Source: Rivularia sp963920925 (GTDB taxonomy: Bacteria > Cyanobacteriota > Cyanobacteriia > Cyanobacteriales > Nostocaceae). From it: DNA of 64,000 nucleotides. The stretch is taken from the NCBI RefSeq assembly GCF_963920925.1, contig NZ_CAWUDI010000001.1, forward strand, positions 248,001-312,000. Direction: 5' to 3'. The notes under the pieces are model-generated. The model was given only the letters and a program-made list of their open reading frames with translations, had not been told where the DNA came from and ran no database searches. The translations under genes and the position numbers were made by a program. This document shows, in pieces, positions 26,010 through 35,495 of the stretch; within the stretch, counting starts at the first letter, position 1; every line of letters begins with the position of its first letter.

Positions 26010-29000
26010 ATGGAAACATTTGAGCTATACCTGTCTGGCATAAACGAAAAGCGATTTAAAGCAATTGTCACCCAGTCGGGGGAAACGGATTCATCATTAC
26101 CGTTTTCTGATGATGAAGGCGATCGCCGAATGACTTTGCTCAGAAGTTTGGAAATCAGTGGTTTCAATTCCCAATATTTTTCCTGTGAAGAGAAAAATTG
26201 GATGAGAGATGTGGGTATTCTCGCTCAAGATGGTAAAGATTTTAATACCAATTATTTAGTTAATATTGGTCAAAGTTTATATCGTTCGTTGTTTCCATTT
26301 GGTAAAGTTGAAAATGCTTTCAAAACTGCTTTGCAAATTGCTCAAAATCAAAATACCCAATTACACGTTCAATTAAGATTTGAAGACGATTCGGGCAAGC
26401 GTTCTAGATTAGCTGATTATCCTTGGGAATTAATACATGATGGACAAGATTTTTTATTGCATCATCAAGTAACTTTTTCTCGCTACATTGCTCACGATAA
26501 ATTTCCTCCCAATTTACCACCTGTTGAACAGCTAAATGTTTTACTGATATCTTCTGCTGCTTTTGATAAAGAATTAGGATTGCAAAAACTTTCAAAAAAA
26601 GAACAGCAGGCTATTTATAAAGGATTAGAAACCGCTAGCGAAGACGGAGATATTAACCTTGATGAATTAGATTATGCGACTATTGATGAATTAAGAAAAT
26701 ATTTGACCGAACATCAAGGAAATGATGCTCCCCATGTAGTGCATTTTGATGGACATGGAATTTTTGCCAAGCGGTGTATAAATAAAGACTGTAGCACTAT
26801 ACATAAGAGAATTTCTGCAACCCACTGTAGTGAATGCAATAGTGAATTACCGAAGGCTCAAGGTTATTTAGCATTTGAAAGTGAAGCCGGTAAACCAGAT
26901 TATCTAAGTGCTAAGGAGTTGGGAGCATTACTGCAAATTTCTGGTTTTGCTGATAATAATCAAGAATCTAGTGGTGTAGCTTTGGTGGTGTTGAGTGCTT
27001 GTCAATCAGCAATGGCTTTAGAAGGTGAATCTGTATTTAACGGTAGCGCTCAAAATTTGATAAATCACCGTATTCCCGCAGTGGTAGCGATGCAGTATTC
27101 TGTGAGGGTTGATGCTGCAACTGAATTCGCAAAGCAATTTTATCGTTCCTTGGGACAAAAGAATTCTCTTGCTGTGGCAATAAGTCAGGGAAGAGAAGCG
27201 ATGGGTGTGGAAGGTAATCAATGGTATCGTCCCGTATTGTATCTGCGCTGGCAGGATAATCAAGGGGGACAGTTGTTTAAGCACAGTTCGTCAAATAAGT
27301 TGTTTTCAAAATGGGAAAACGCTTGGTCTGAATTCAAAAAGGTAAAATCTTATTGTACAAATACTATATTAGTTGGTAGAGATAAGGAACTAGAAGATTT
27401 ACAAACTGTAATTAATAATAATGAAATTCGAGCAGTTATTGTTTCCGGACAACACAACATTGGAAAAACAAGACTCGTACTCGAAGCAACAAAACATTGT
27501 TCTACTAGAACTGTTATCACACGCGATCCTCGTTCTATGAGTGTAAGCGAGCTGCTGAGTCTAGAGGACAAGAGTTTAGAAATTATTGTTGTTATTGAAG
27601 ATCCTACTTTAGACAAAGTTGAACATTTTATTAATAAAGCGATTGTTTCTCAACATTTAAAACTTGTAATTACCTTACCTACGGTAAAAAACTATCCTAT
27701 TCCCTATTTAGGACTAGATAAGCGAATAAATCATATTCAGATCCAGCCGCTTTCTGAAGATGATTCTAGAGAACTTTTAAGGACTGCAAATGCTGACTTT
27801 GATTATAGTGTGGAATCATGGGTTGTTAAACAAGCTGGTGGAAATCCAGGAATATTGGTAATAGCAGCTCAATTATTGCCCGATTTTAGACATGAAAATA
27901 ATAACTTTATATCAGAAATAACTGATACCTTAAAGCAAAAAGTTGACAAGCAGTTTAACGGAAATTTTCTTAAAATACTTCAAATTTTAAGTTTACTAAC
28001 ATATATCGGTATTAAAGACAAACTTTATGAGGAAATTGAATTTGTTTGTCAATTCTTTGGAGATGACATTCAACCCGGTCAAATTCTAAAAGAAATTGAG
28101 AGTATTGAAAAAGCTGGTTATGTTCAGGTTAGAGGTTTATACGTTGAGGTCATTCCACCAATACTTGCAAATTCTCTAGCTGAGGAATTGCTACAAAATA
28201 ATTCATCCAAACTATTACTACTGTTTAATGAATTGAGTCAAGATGGACGTTCGCGTTTACTCCAAAGGCTAGCACAATTAAAACAAGCAAAAATTTCTTG
28301 GTTCTGGAATGAGCTATTTAGTTCAAATGGTTTGCTCAGAGATTTAGAAACTGCACTTTCTAATGGACAAATATTGCGAGTAACAGCCAGTGCAGTTCCA
28401 AACCAAGTTAAAAGACTTCTGAATGATTTGAAAAATCTAACTTTTGAAGAGCGTAAATCTATAATCTATTCAGAGAGAGATGCTTTAGTATGGTCTATTG
28501 AAGAACTCATATTCCGTCAAGAAACAAGTCGTTCTGGAATACAATATTTAGGATTACTTGCTGAAACTGAGGTTGAAAATTATGGAAGCAATAGCGTTGC
28601 TAGCAAATTCAGCCAATGTTTTCAGCCTTTTCATTCACAAATACCGCTATCACTTCAACGTAGACTAGAATTTTTTAAGACAATAATTGCGCCAGAATCT
28701 TCGGTTGAATCGCGCTTATTAGGTATTAAAGCAATTCAAACTATTCTTTATCGCTGGGTATATACATCTCTACGTGAAGAAAGTGGAAATAAACCTATTG
28801 ATTTGATGCCCAATGCTATAACTTGGGGTGAAGTGTGGAAATATCGTGAAGACTTATTAGAATTTTTAATAGAATTAGCTCAGTCAGAAGAACCCAAAGT
28901 GGCTGAAGCAGCAAGTGTTGCTCTCCCAAATACAATTGCTGAATTTGCTTTACTCCAATTCCAATTCTCACCTGAGTTTACACTTAGAAAATTCAAAACT

Positions 29001-30482
29001 CTTGTCGATTGGGTGATAAATAATCAAGTAAATCTTTCTGTTTCCAAATTGGCTGATGCATTGGAATCTGTTTACAGTCATTATCAAACACAGAAGGAAA
29101 AAGATTGTGAAGAAAGATTTGCTCAGTGTGAAAGTTTTTTAGCACAAATCAAAAATTTAATTAATCAGCTGGATAAAGCCGATTTTGCATTAAGACTAAA
29201 AAGATGGGCAGGTAAATGGACTCCAGAACATACAAAATATGAAGTAGAACAAAATGGACAAACTGTATATAGAAAGGAAAAAGAATCGCTAATCCTTGCT
29301 AAAGAAGTAATAGAAAAGCCAGAAATTTTAAGTGATGAACTTTTAGGATGGTTATGTTCAGCAGAAGCTCAAGGAGATGATTTTTGTTTTTGCCTTGGGA
29401 ATGTAGATTCTGAACGAAAGTGGCTACCAAAAATTGAAGAAATAGGTACTAAAGATAAAGGTGAATTTGTTTTTTCTGCTTACTTTGGTGGTTTAGGTAA
29501 AGTTAACCGCTCATTTGTTAGCGAAAGACTCGATCAACTAACCAAAGCTTATGATGTGAAAGGTGAAGCGATTGTTAATGCTACTAAATATATTGGTGGT
29601 GATTTAGCAGGAGTTGAACGTGTAGAAAAACTGATTCACGAAAAACGTGTTCATCGTATCTATGTTGAACGAGTACTAAGTACTGGTAGGTGGTTTCATA
29701 GATTAACTTCTAATGATTGTTTGCGTCTTCTTAAAGCAATTGCAGGTTTAGAACTAGAAAATGTAGCAGCAGTTATTGATTTTGTTTTTATGTGGCTGCA
29801 TAACCAACAATCTCTGGAAAGTGAGCTTGCAGAGTTTGTATGGCAGTGTCTAGAAGCTCCAAATAAGTCATATATTGATGAATATAAATGTGACCAAATT
29901 GCTTGTAAGTTAGTAAACTTCAATATTGAACGTGGCTTCACTTTGTTAGAAACACTTTTGGAGAAGCTATTAGTTTTACCTTATGAATTAAGATATTGGA
30001 ATCCTATTAACTACTATAAACAAAGAGAATTTTGGGAATTTTTATATCAAGCGGATAAGAAACGTGCTGTTCGCATGGTTCTATCTTCTGGAGTAGCAGA
30101 AATGTCACGAAATTATATAATTACACGTCATATTTCCGCAGTCGTTAACCAACAAACTGACTGTGATTTACTTTTAGAATTTGCTTTAGAAAATGAAAAG
30201 CAAGCAGAGTTGGTTTGTTCAATTTTGTCGGGTTCTAAACCCAATTTTTGGTTTATCACTTTCAATATATTAGAAAAATATCCCGACAGTACTGAAATTA
30301 GATACATCTTATCTGATATGGCTTTAGACAATTGCTGTCATGGAAATGTACTTGATAAATTGCAAGAGCATAGCCAAAGAATTGAAAAACTACTGAACAA
30401 TGTTACAACTCCATCTGCTGCTTTTGAATGGCTTGAAGAACTTTTAGAACGTGTAAACAATTTTATACAGAGAGAAAAATAA
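26010..30482 (+). CDS. CHAT protease - P-loop NTPase - helical repeat protein
   Basis: 1490 residues. Residues about 1-170 are the N-terminal part seen in CHAT proteins (DYPWELIHDGQDFLLHHQVT). The CHAT caspase-like domain spans about 170-420 with catalytic His249 (VHFDGHG) and Cys331 (VVLSACQSA). Between them, CxxxxC (256, 261) and CxxC (273, 276) form a zinc-ribbon-like insert. A P-loop NTPase follows at about 450-650: GRDKELEDLQ entry, Walker A GQHNIGKT (480-487), Walker B LEIIVVIED (about 523-531), and a GGNPG motif, as in STAND-type ATPases. Residues about 660-1490 are alpha-helical without a recognised repeat. Architecture fits a sensor-switch-protease: C-terminal helices sense, the NTPase oligomerises, CHAT cleaves. 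No substrate gene is identified. Function in immunity or cell death is inference. Confidence 0.82.
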   Translation: METFELYLSGINEKRFKAIVTQSGETDSSLPFSDDEGDRRMTLLRSLEISGFNSQYFSCEEKNWMRDVGILAQDGKDFNTNYLVNIGQSLYRSLFPFGKVENAFKTALQIAQNQNTQLHVQLRFEDDSGKRSRLADYPWELIHDGQDFLLHHQVTFSRYIAHDKFPPNLPPVEQLNVLLISSAAFDKELGLQKLSKKEQQAIYKGLETASEDGDINLDELDYATIDELRKYLTEHQGNDAPHVVHFDGHGIFAKRCINKDCSTIHKRISATHCSECNSELPKAQGYLAFESEAGKPDYLSAKELGALLQISGFADNNQESSGVALVVLSACQSAMALEGESVFNGSAQNLINHRIPAVVAMQYSVRVDAATEFAKQFYRSLGQKNSLAVAISQGREAMGVEGNQWYRPVLYLRWQDNQGGQLFKHSSSNKLFSKWENAWSEFKKVKSYCTNTILVGRDKELEDLQTVINNNEIRAVIVSGQHNIGKTRLVLEATKHCSTRTVITRDPRSMSVSELLSLEDKSLEIIVVIEDPTLDKVEHFINKAIVSQHLKLVITLPTVKNYPIPYLGLDKRINHIQIQPLSEDDSRELLRTANADFDYSVESWVVKQAGGNPGILVIAAQLLPDFRHENNNFISEITDTLKQKVDKQFNGNFLKILQILSLLTYIGIKDKLYEEIEFVCQFFGDDIQPGQILKEIESIEKAGYVQVRGLYVEVIPPILANSLAEELLQNNSSKLLLLFNELSQDGRSRLLQRLAQLKQAKISWFWNELFSSNGLLRDLETALSNGQILRVTASAVPNQVKRLLNDLKNLTFEERKSIIYSERDALVWSIEELIFRQETSRSGIQYLGLLAETEVENYGSNSVASKFSQCFQPFHSQIPLSLQRRLEFFKTIIAPESSVESRLLGIKAIQTILYRWVYTSLREESGNKPIDLMPNAITWGEVWKYREDLLEFLIELAQSEEPKVAEAASVALPNTIAEFALLQFQFSPEFTLRKFKTLVDWVINNQVNLSVSKLADALESVYSHYQTQKEKDCEERFAQCESFLAQIKNLINQLDKADFALRLKRWAGKWTPEHTKYEVEQNGQTVYRKEKESLILAKEVIEKPEILSDELLGWLCSAEAQGDDFCFCLGNVDSERKWLPKIEEIGTKDKGEFVFSAYFGGLGKVNRSFVSERLDQLTKAYDVKGEAIVNATKYIGGDLAGVERVEKLIHEKRVHRIYVERVLSTGRWFHRLTSNDCLRLLKAIAGLELENVAAVIDFVFMWLHNQQSLESELAEFVWQCLEAPNKSYIDEYKCDQIACKLVNFNIERGFTLLETLLEKLLVLPYELRYWNPINYYKQREFWEFLYQADKKRAVRMVLSSGVAEMSRNYIITRHISAVVNQQTDCDLLLEFALENEKQAELVCSILSGSKPNFWFITFNILEKYPDSTEIRYILSDMALDNCCHGNVLDKLQEHSQRIEKLLNNVTTPSAAFEWLEELLERVNNFIQREK

Positions 30483-30543
30483 ACTATATAAGCTGAATAT
30501 TTTTTAACTTATTTAAAATACGCAGTAAAATATAACCACATCA

Positions 30544-32802
30544 TTATTTATAAACCAAAACCGGAACTCTCTTAAAAGCCGGAGTACCACAACGCTCTTC
30601 AACTTCCGCTTTAAAAATAACGTTAACTTCCGGATAAAACATCACTCCCGCACCTTCACGCACTTCTCCAAAAATAATTTCTACATTCTCTAATTCCCCC
30701 ACATTTCCTTTCACAGTTACCCGCTGATGTTGCTCAAAACCAGCTTTTTCAACGTCATTTTTATTCATCAAAATACAGTTTCTATGCGGTATTCCCCGAT
30801 ATTTATCTTCAGTTTGATAAACCACCGTATTATGTTGAGCGTAACTACGTCCGGTCATTAATGCGACAACTATTCCTTGCGTACTTTCGGCAACTTTAAA
30901 GTCTTTTATTTCTGGAAGCTTTAATATAGGTAATGGTGTAACAAACATTTTAGCTTTACCGGAAGCTGTAGAAAATTTAGGACTTTTTAAAATCCTGCCG
31001 CTAATGGTAAATTCTTCTTCTGTTTCGTCAATTTCGCCTATTTTTTCGTATCCGGGAATTGTTTGAGCTATCAATTCTCTGACGTATTTTGTATCTTGTA
31101 ATTTACGCCAGTTGACGGGATATTCTCCATGTATTCGATATGCTAATTCGGTTAAAAAGTCTACTTCTGAAATTAAATCGGCTTTTTTGAGATGGGTTTC
31201 TCCTTCATCGTTGAGTCGAACAAAGTTATTACCGGATTCAACTGTGGTTTTATGGGGATTTTCAAAGCGGTTAAAGACGGGAATAATAATTGTATTTTGA
31301 TTAGCTAATCCATTAAAATGACCGAGGTTTGGTTTTGTTGCTAAATAAATGATGGTTTCAATTTTATTTAGCGCTCGTTTTACTTTATTCAAATCGGGAT
31401 TAGCAGCATATAAATTACCACCGACGCAAATTAATGTATCAACTTTTCCAGCGTCAGCGGCTTCAATTAAAGCGTGGGTGTCGTATCCTTTGACTTTACT
31501 TAAAGAACGACCTAATAATTTTTCTAATGCTTGTTGAATTTCTTTTTTCAATCTTACCGTGACACCCATCGAGCCAAAACCTTGGACGTTTGAATGTCCC
31601 CGTATTGGCATGACTCCGGTTCCTTCTTTGCCAATATTACCAGTCATTAAAGCGGTATTGACAATGCTATAGATATTATCAACACTGTTTTTTTGTTGAG
31701 TAATACCCATAGCCCAAGCAAATACAACTTTTTGCGAGTTAATAATTATATTTGCAGCGGTTTCTATTTCAATTTGAGAGACACCGCAAGTTGAAATAAT
31801 GGTTTCCCAATCTGTATTTTCAAGGTGACTAATTACTGCTTGCCAATCTTCCGTATAAGCTTGTAAAAACTCGTTTTGAATCTTACCTTTTTCCAATAAA
31901 GCCTTTTGAATTCCCGTAAATAATGCCACATCGCTACCGGGAATCGGCTGTAAATAAATTGAAGCGATATCGGAACCTGTAAGCAGCGACTTTACAAAAG
32001 CAGGAGAAGCAAATTTAACTAAACCGACTTCTTTCATCGGATTAATTACAATTACCTTACCACCGCGATCGCGCAGTTTAATCAATTCATTCATCAACCG
32101 GGGATGATTGTAAGCAGCATTGGAACCCGCTAACACAATGCAATCTGCTTGTTTCAAACTTTCCAAACTAACAACAGAAGTACCAGTTCCCAAAGTTTGT
32201 TTTAATCCAAAACTTGAAGGAGCGTGACACAAATCCGAACAGTCAGCTAAGTTATTAGAACCCAAAGTTCTCATCATCAGCTGTAATAAAAATGCTGCTT
32301 CGTTGGATGAACGTCCGGAACTGTAAGAAGCTACTCTTTCGGGGGTTTTAGCAAAAGCTGTTTCACAAATACTATAAATTTCATCCCAAGTAATGCGTTC
32401 GTAATGCGATGAGCCAGAACGTAAAATTACAGGGAAATTCCATCTTCCCAATCTATCTGCTTCTCGTGACGTAAGTTGCTGTAATTGTTCAATATTTCGT
32501 TGCTCAAAAAACTGTTTGGGAATCGCAGGTTGAATTTCTGCTGAGATTGACTCAACACTCTTCATACAGCGCTGTAACTTTTCCCCTTCTTCATTAGTAA
32601 AACCACCTTTTTGTCCACCTGTACCCCAAGCACAGGATAAACAAGCGCTTTTATGCAATAGAGTTTTCCAAAGTTTAGCTCCTTCCGGTGACAAGGTATG
32701 TTCAGCCCAATATCCGATAATAGGTAAACCTCCACCCATTTCCGGTGTATCTGTATTATCAAAAAAAGGAGGAGATTTTGGATAGGAATTATCTTTATTC
32801 AT
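30544..32802 (-). CDS. FdhF/YdeP family molybdopterin oxidoreductase
   Basis: About 752 residues from the ATG at 32802 (MNKDNSYPKSPPF); a TTG at 32814 would add four. Molybdopterin oxidoreductase fold with bis-MGD-binding blocks: YSSGRSSNEAAFLLQLMMRT, ADCSDLCHAPSSFGLKQTLG, VLAGSNAAYNHPRLMNELIK, and the C-terminal MoCo-binding domain (MTGRSYAQHNTVVYQTEDKY). The N-terminus has CLSCAWGTGGQKGG, not the CxxCxxxC cluster motif of true formate dehydrogenases. This is the Fdh-alpha-like group of YdeP, whose substrate is not known. No electron-transfer subunit, FdhD or MoCo gene is adjacent. It faces the CHAT gene convergently, only 61 bases apart. Confidence 0.87.
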   Translation of the reverse strand: MNKDNSYPKSPPFFDNTDTPEMGGGLPIIGYWAEHTLSPEGAKLWKTLLHKSACLSCAWGTGGQKGGFTNEEGEKLQRCMKSVESISAEIQPAIPKQFFEQRNIEQLQQLTSREADRLGRWNFPVILRSGSSHYERITWDEIYSICETAFAKTPERVASYSSGRSSNEAAFLLQLMMRTLGSNNLADCSDLCHAPSSFGLKQTLGTGTSVVSLESLKQADCIVLAGSNAAYNHPRLMNELIKLRDRGGKVIVINPMKEVGLVKFASPAFVKSLLTGSDIASIYLQPIPGSDVALFTGIQKALLEKGKIQNEFLQAYTEDWQAVISHLENTDWETIISTCGVSQIEIETAANIIINSQKVVFAWAMGITQQKNSVDNIYSIVNTALMTGNIGKEGTGVMPIRGHSNVQGFGSMGVTVRLKKEIQQALEKLLGRSLSKVKGYDTHALIEAADAGKVDTLICVGGNLYAANPDLNKVKRALNKIETIIYLATKPNLGHFNGLANQNTIIIPVFNRFENPHKTTVESGNNFVRLNDEGETHLKKADLISEVDFLTELAYRIHGEYPVNWRKLQDTKYVRELIAQTIPGYEKIGEIDETEEEFTISGRILKSPKFSTASGKAKMFVTPLPILKLPEIKDFKVAESTQGIVVALMTGRSYAQHNTVVYQTEDKYRGIPHRNCILMNKNDVEKAGFEQHQRVTVKGNVGELENVEIIFGEVREGAGVMFYPEVNVIFKAEVEERCGTPAFKRVPVLVYK

Positions 32803-33124
32803 AGAATTTACCAATGATAAGAATAGGTGGGTATTTATTCTGTTTTAAATGAATTGTTTAGTTTAGCCAAAATTTGATAAAAGATTATTGATGAGCAAAC
32901 CTTAATTTCATTTTATCAATAGATTTGGAATTGGAAAGATTTATATTTTCAGTCCATTTTAATAGACTTATGCTATTAGATTGTCGTTTGTAAATTTAAG
33001 GTAATTAAAACAAAATCGAATAAGGATTAAATTATTTTGAAGAAACATTTACTAAATTTATTCTGCTGTATATAAAAACTTTTACCTGTGAACATCAAAA
33101 TATAACTAAATTTTAAAAATAATC
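32803..33124. other. AT-rich divergent spacer, no gene seen
   Basis: 322 bases between the molybdoenzyme and the broken Uma2 gene, strongly AT-rich, no tandem repeats and no coding signal. Presumably the promoter region for both. Confidence 0.5.
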
Positions 33125-33687
33125 ATGGCCACAATTCCTAATTATCAATACATGACACCCCAGGAATATCTAGACTGGGAAGAAAAACAGCCGCTCAAAT
33201 ACGAATATATTGACGGTGAAGTTTTCGCTATGACGGGGGGAACCCTTGCCCACAATGATGTTGCTTTAAATTTAGCATCTGCTCTCAAAAATCATGTTAG
33301 AGGGAAAGGCTGTAAAGTACAGATGGCTGATGCAAAACTAGGTGTATCAGAAAATGGCCCTTATCACTACCCAGATGTGATGGTAAGTTGCAATGAAAAA
33401 GATAAACGCGCTACAAAAGTTATTTATCATCCTTGTTTAATTGTCGAAGTTCTTTCTCCTAGTACCGAAGGAATTGATAGAGGAAAAAAATTTCAACTGT
33501 AAAAGAATATGTTTTAATTAGCGCAGAACAAATCATGGTGGAATGTTTCCGACTCAATGATAAAGGTTTGTGGGAACTATACACCTATAATCAAGGTGAT
33601 GAAATTGATTTAACAAGCGTTGATTTTAAATTCCCTATGGAATTACTTTATGAAGATGTAATGTTTGAAAATGCCAAATCAAATTAA
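33125..33687 (+). pseudogene. Uma2 family endonuclease broken by a small deletion
   Basis: The first 125 codons carry the N-terminal block (MTPQEYLDWEEKQPLKYEYI), YHYPDVMVSCN (core Asp) and CLIVEVLSPSTE (core Glu), then end at GIDRGKKFQL and a stop at 33500-33502. In the next frame the rest of the family continues directly: TVKEYVLISAEQIMVECFRL ... FPMELLYEDVMFENAKSN, stop at 33685-33687. About five codons (normally a YRTI-like block) are lost at the junction along with the frame, consistent with one short deletion near 33496. The ends are otherwise well conserved, so the break is recent or a sequencing artefact. Confidence 0.8.
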
Positions 33688-33693
33688 CCTAAT

Positions 33694-33728
33694 AAAAACG
33701 CCTTCCGAGCAATCGAGAGGCGTTTTTT
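33694..33728 (+). terminator. Intrinsic terminator after the Uma2 pseudogene
   Basis: AAAAACGCCT (33694-33703) pairs with AGGCGTTTTT (33718-33727), ending in six Ts. Because both sides have A and T runs it can work bidirectionally, also serving the minus-strand menF gene. Confidence 0.85.
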
Positions 33729-33767
33729 GCCGCGTCTGAAAACTACAGACTGTTAACTGCTAACTGT

Positions 33768-35189
33768 TCAAGTCAATGCTTTCAACAATGCCTGTAATTT
33801 GAGTTGAATTTCTGCAAACTCTTTTTCTGGATCGGAACCGGGTACAATACCAGCACCGGCATAAAGCAGGGATGATTGGCTGTTGTTGTCGATTAGTGCG
33901 GAACGAATTCCGACGACAAATTCACAGTTACCTTCGGAATCTATCCAACCCAAAGGTGCTGCATATAAGCCTCTCTCAAAAGTTTCATAACGCCGTATTT
34001 CCTGACAAGCAATTTCGGGTGCAACACCGGCTACTGCTGGTGTAGGATGCAGTTGAGCGACTATTTGCAAAGGATGCACGTTACGAGGCACTTTCGCGGC
34101 AATCGGTGTCCACAAATGCTGAATATTTGATAACTGTCGCAATCTAGGTGTTGAAACCTGCGGTAATAAGCCTAAACTGAGCAACCTTTGAGTAATAAAA
34201 TCAATTACTAAAGAATGTTCGTGTCTTTCTTTGTCGCTGTTGAGTAAAATATTAGCTATTTTTGCGTCTTCTGCGGGTGTTTTCCCCCTGGCTGCGCTTC
34301 CAGCTAAAGCATCGGTAGTTAATTTTCGATTGTGAATTGCAATCAATGTTTCTGGAGAAGCACCAATAAAGTTTTGTCCTTTGCCATTGCTTGTAGAAAA
34401 TATACAGCAGTTAGGATGTAGCTGTCGTAGATTATTTAATGATTTAAACAAGTTTAATGGAGCGATCAATTGAATGTTTAAAGCATCCGCTAAAACAATT
34501 TTACTATAATCACCTTTACCAATATCTTCTAATGCTGATAATACCGATTGTTTAAATTTACTAGATTTCGCGATCGAGTTTTTAATAAATTTAGGTTTGG
34601 AATCATTTAAGCTGATAAAATCATATTTTAAATTATTAATATCTGTAATTTTATCCCACAAACTTTTTAGATAATTTTCTATATTAAAATCCGCATCAAT
34701 TAGAATATTTGCCCTTAATATACAGCGTTCGTCTTTACGAGTAATTTGCAAATTAGGTAAAAAAATGGTAGCTGGAGAAAAAGGATAGTTTTGTTGAAGA
34801 TTTGTATCAAAAAAACTAAAGCTGCAAAAAAATGCCGGGTTTGCAAAAGAATTATTTACATTGCAAAAATTAACTATTCTACTGAGATTATACCTGATAA
34901 ACTTTTCAGCTTCAGAAAAACGTCCTTTGCCTTTAACTTCAAATTTTGTTACCGCACCAATAGCAGCAATAGCTTGTTTTTTGCTAGGGCTTTCCCAGTA
35001 GAAATTAAGCCGATCGATTGTAGCTAGTTTCTGGAAGACAACCAAAGGATCTACCGAGTCAATATAAACGGCAATACTAGCTATTTGCGTGCAATTATTC
35101 TTAATACAATATGCTTGTTTTTTTTCAAGAAATTGGTATAGCTCTTGATTAGATATAAAAAACTTGGCAGAACATGGTGAAACTGTCAT
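33768..35189 (-). CDS. menF: Isochorismate synthase
   Basis: About 473 residues from the ATG at 35189 (MTVSPCSAKFF); a TTG at 35198 would add three. The C-terminal chorismate-utilising domain is complete: IGASPETLIAIHNRKLTTDA, LAGSAARGKTPAEDAK, EHSLVIDFITQRLLSLG, LWTPIAAKVP, HPTPAVAGVAPEIACQEIRR, and YAAPLGWIDSEGNCEFVVGI. It converts chorismate to isochorismate, the first step of phylloquinone (vitamin K1) synthesis used by photosystem I. Salicylate-type synthases share the fold, but the adjacent menA, menC, menE and menI make MenF secure. Divergent from menA across a 306-base gap. Confidence 0.94.
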   Translation of the reverse strand: MTVSPCSAKFFISNQELYQFLEKKQAYCIKNNCTQIASIAVYIDSVDPLVVFQKLATIDRLNFYWESPSKKQAIAAIGAVTKFEVKGKGRFSEAEKFIRYNLSRIVNFCNVNNSFANPAFFCSFSFFDTNLQQNYPFSPATIFLPNLQITRKDERCILRANILIDADFNIENYLKSLWDKITDINNLKYDFISLNDSKPKFIKNSIAKSSKFKQSVLSALEDIGKGDYSKIVLADALNIQLIAPLNLFKSLNNLRQLHPNCCIFSTSNGKGQNFIGASPETLIAIHNRKLTTDALAGSAARGKTPAEDAKIANILLNSDKERHEHSLVIDFITQRLLSLGLLPQVSTPRLRQLSNIQHLWTPIAAKVPRNVHPLQIVAQLHPTPAVAGVAPEIACQEIRRYETFERGLYAAPLGWIDSEGNCEFVVGIRSALIDNNSQSSLLYAGAGIVPGSDPEKEFAEIQLKLQALLKALT

Positions 35190-35495
35190 GGATCTCAATT
35201 AGGGTAAATTTTTTTGAAGTTTTCTTCCTAAAGCATCATGAATCGTGGTCGTATTTCTACAGGTAGCACATTCAGACGCTGTTTTGCCAGCTAGCCAAGG
35301 AGGCTCGTCAACCTTGATGGTAAAAACCTCCTTAACTGCTTCGAGTGTAGATTTTACAGGAGCTTTCGCTCTAAATACAGCCCTGTTGGACAAGGGATGT
35401 AGGAAAGAGGGAGAACTGGCAAAACAACAGCTATGAAGGGTGCGCTTGCGGCTTTGTGCCGGAAGAATATTTGGCAGTTTCATTGATTGCGACTG
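35190..35495. other. menF-menA divergent spacer
   Basis: 306 bases that should hold both men promoters. Open frames exist on both strands (for example 35199-35483 minus), but their translations show no family resemblance and they exclude each other, so I call none. Nothing repeat-like is seen. Confidence 0.5.

Noticed and set aside
30544..32802. Molybdoenzyme as a true formate dehydrogenase
   Set aside because: Lacks the N-terminal four-Cys cluster motif and accessory subunits; fits the YdeP-like group instead.
35199..35483. 94-codon frame between menF and menA on the minus strand, and an overlapping plus-strand frame at 35245-35436
   Set aside because: The two exclude each other, show no family resemblance, and sit where the divergent men promoters must lie.
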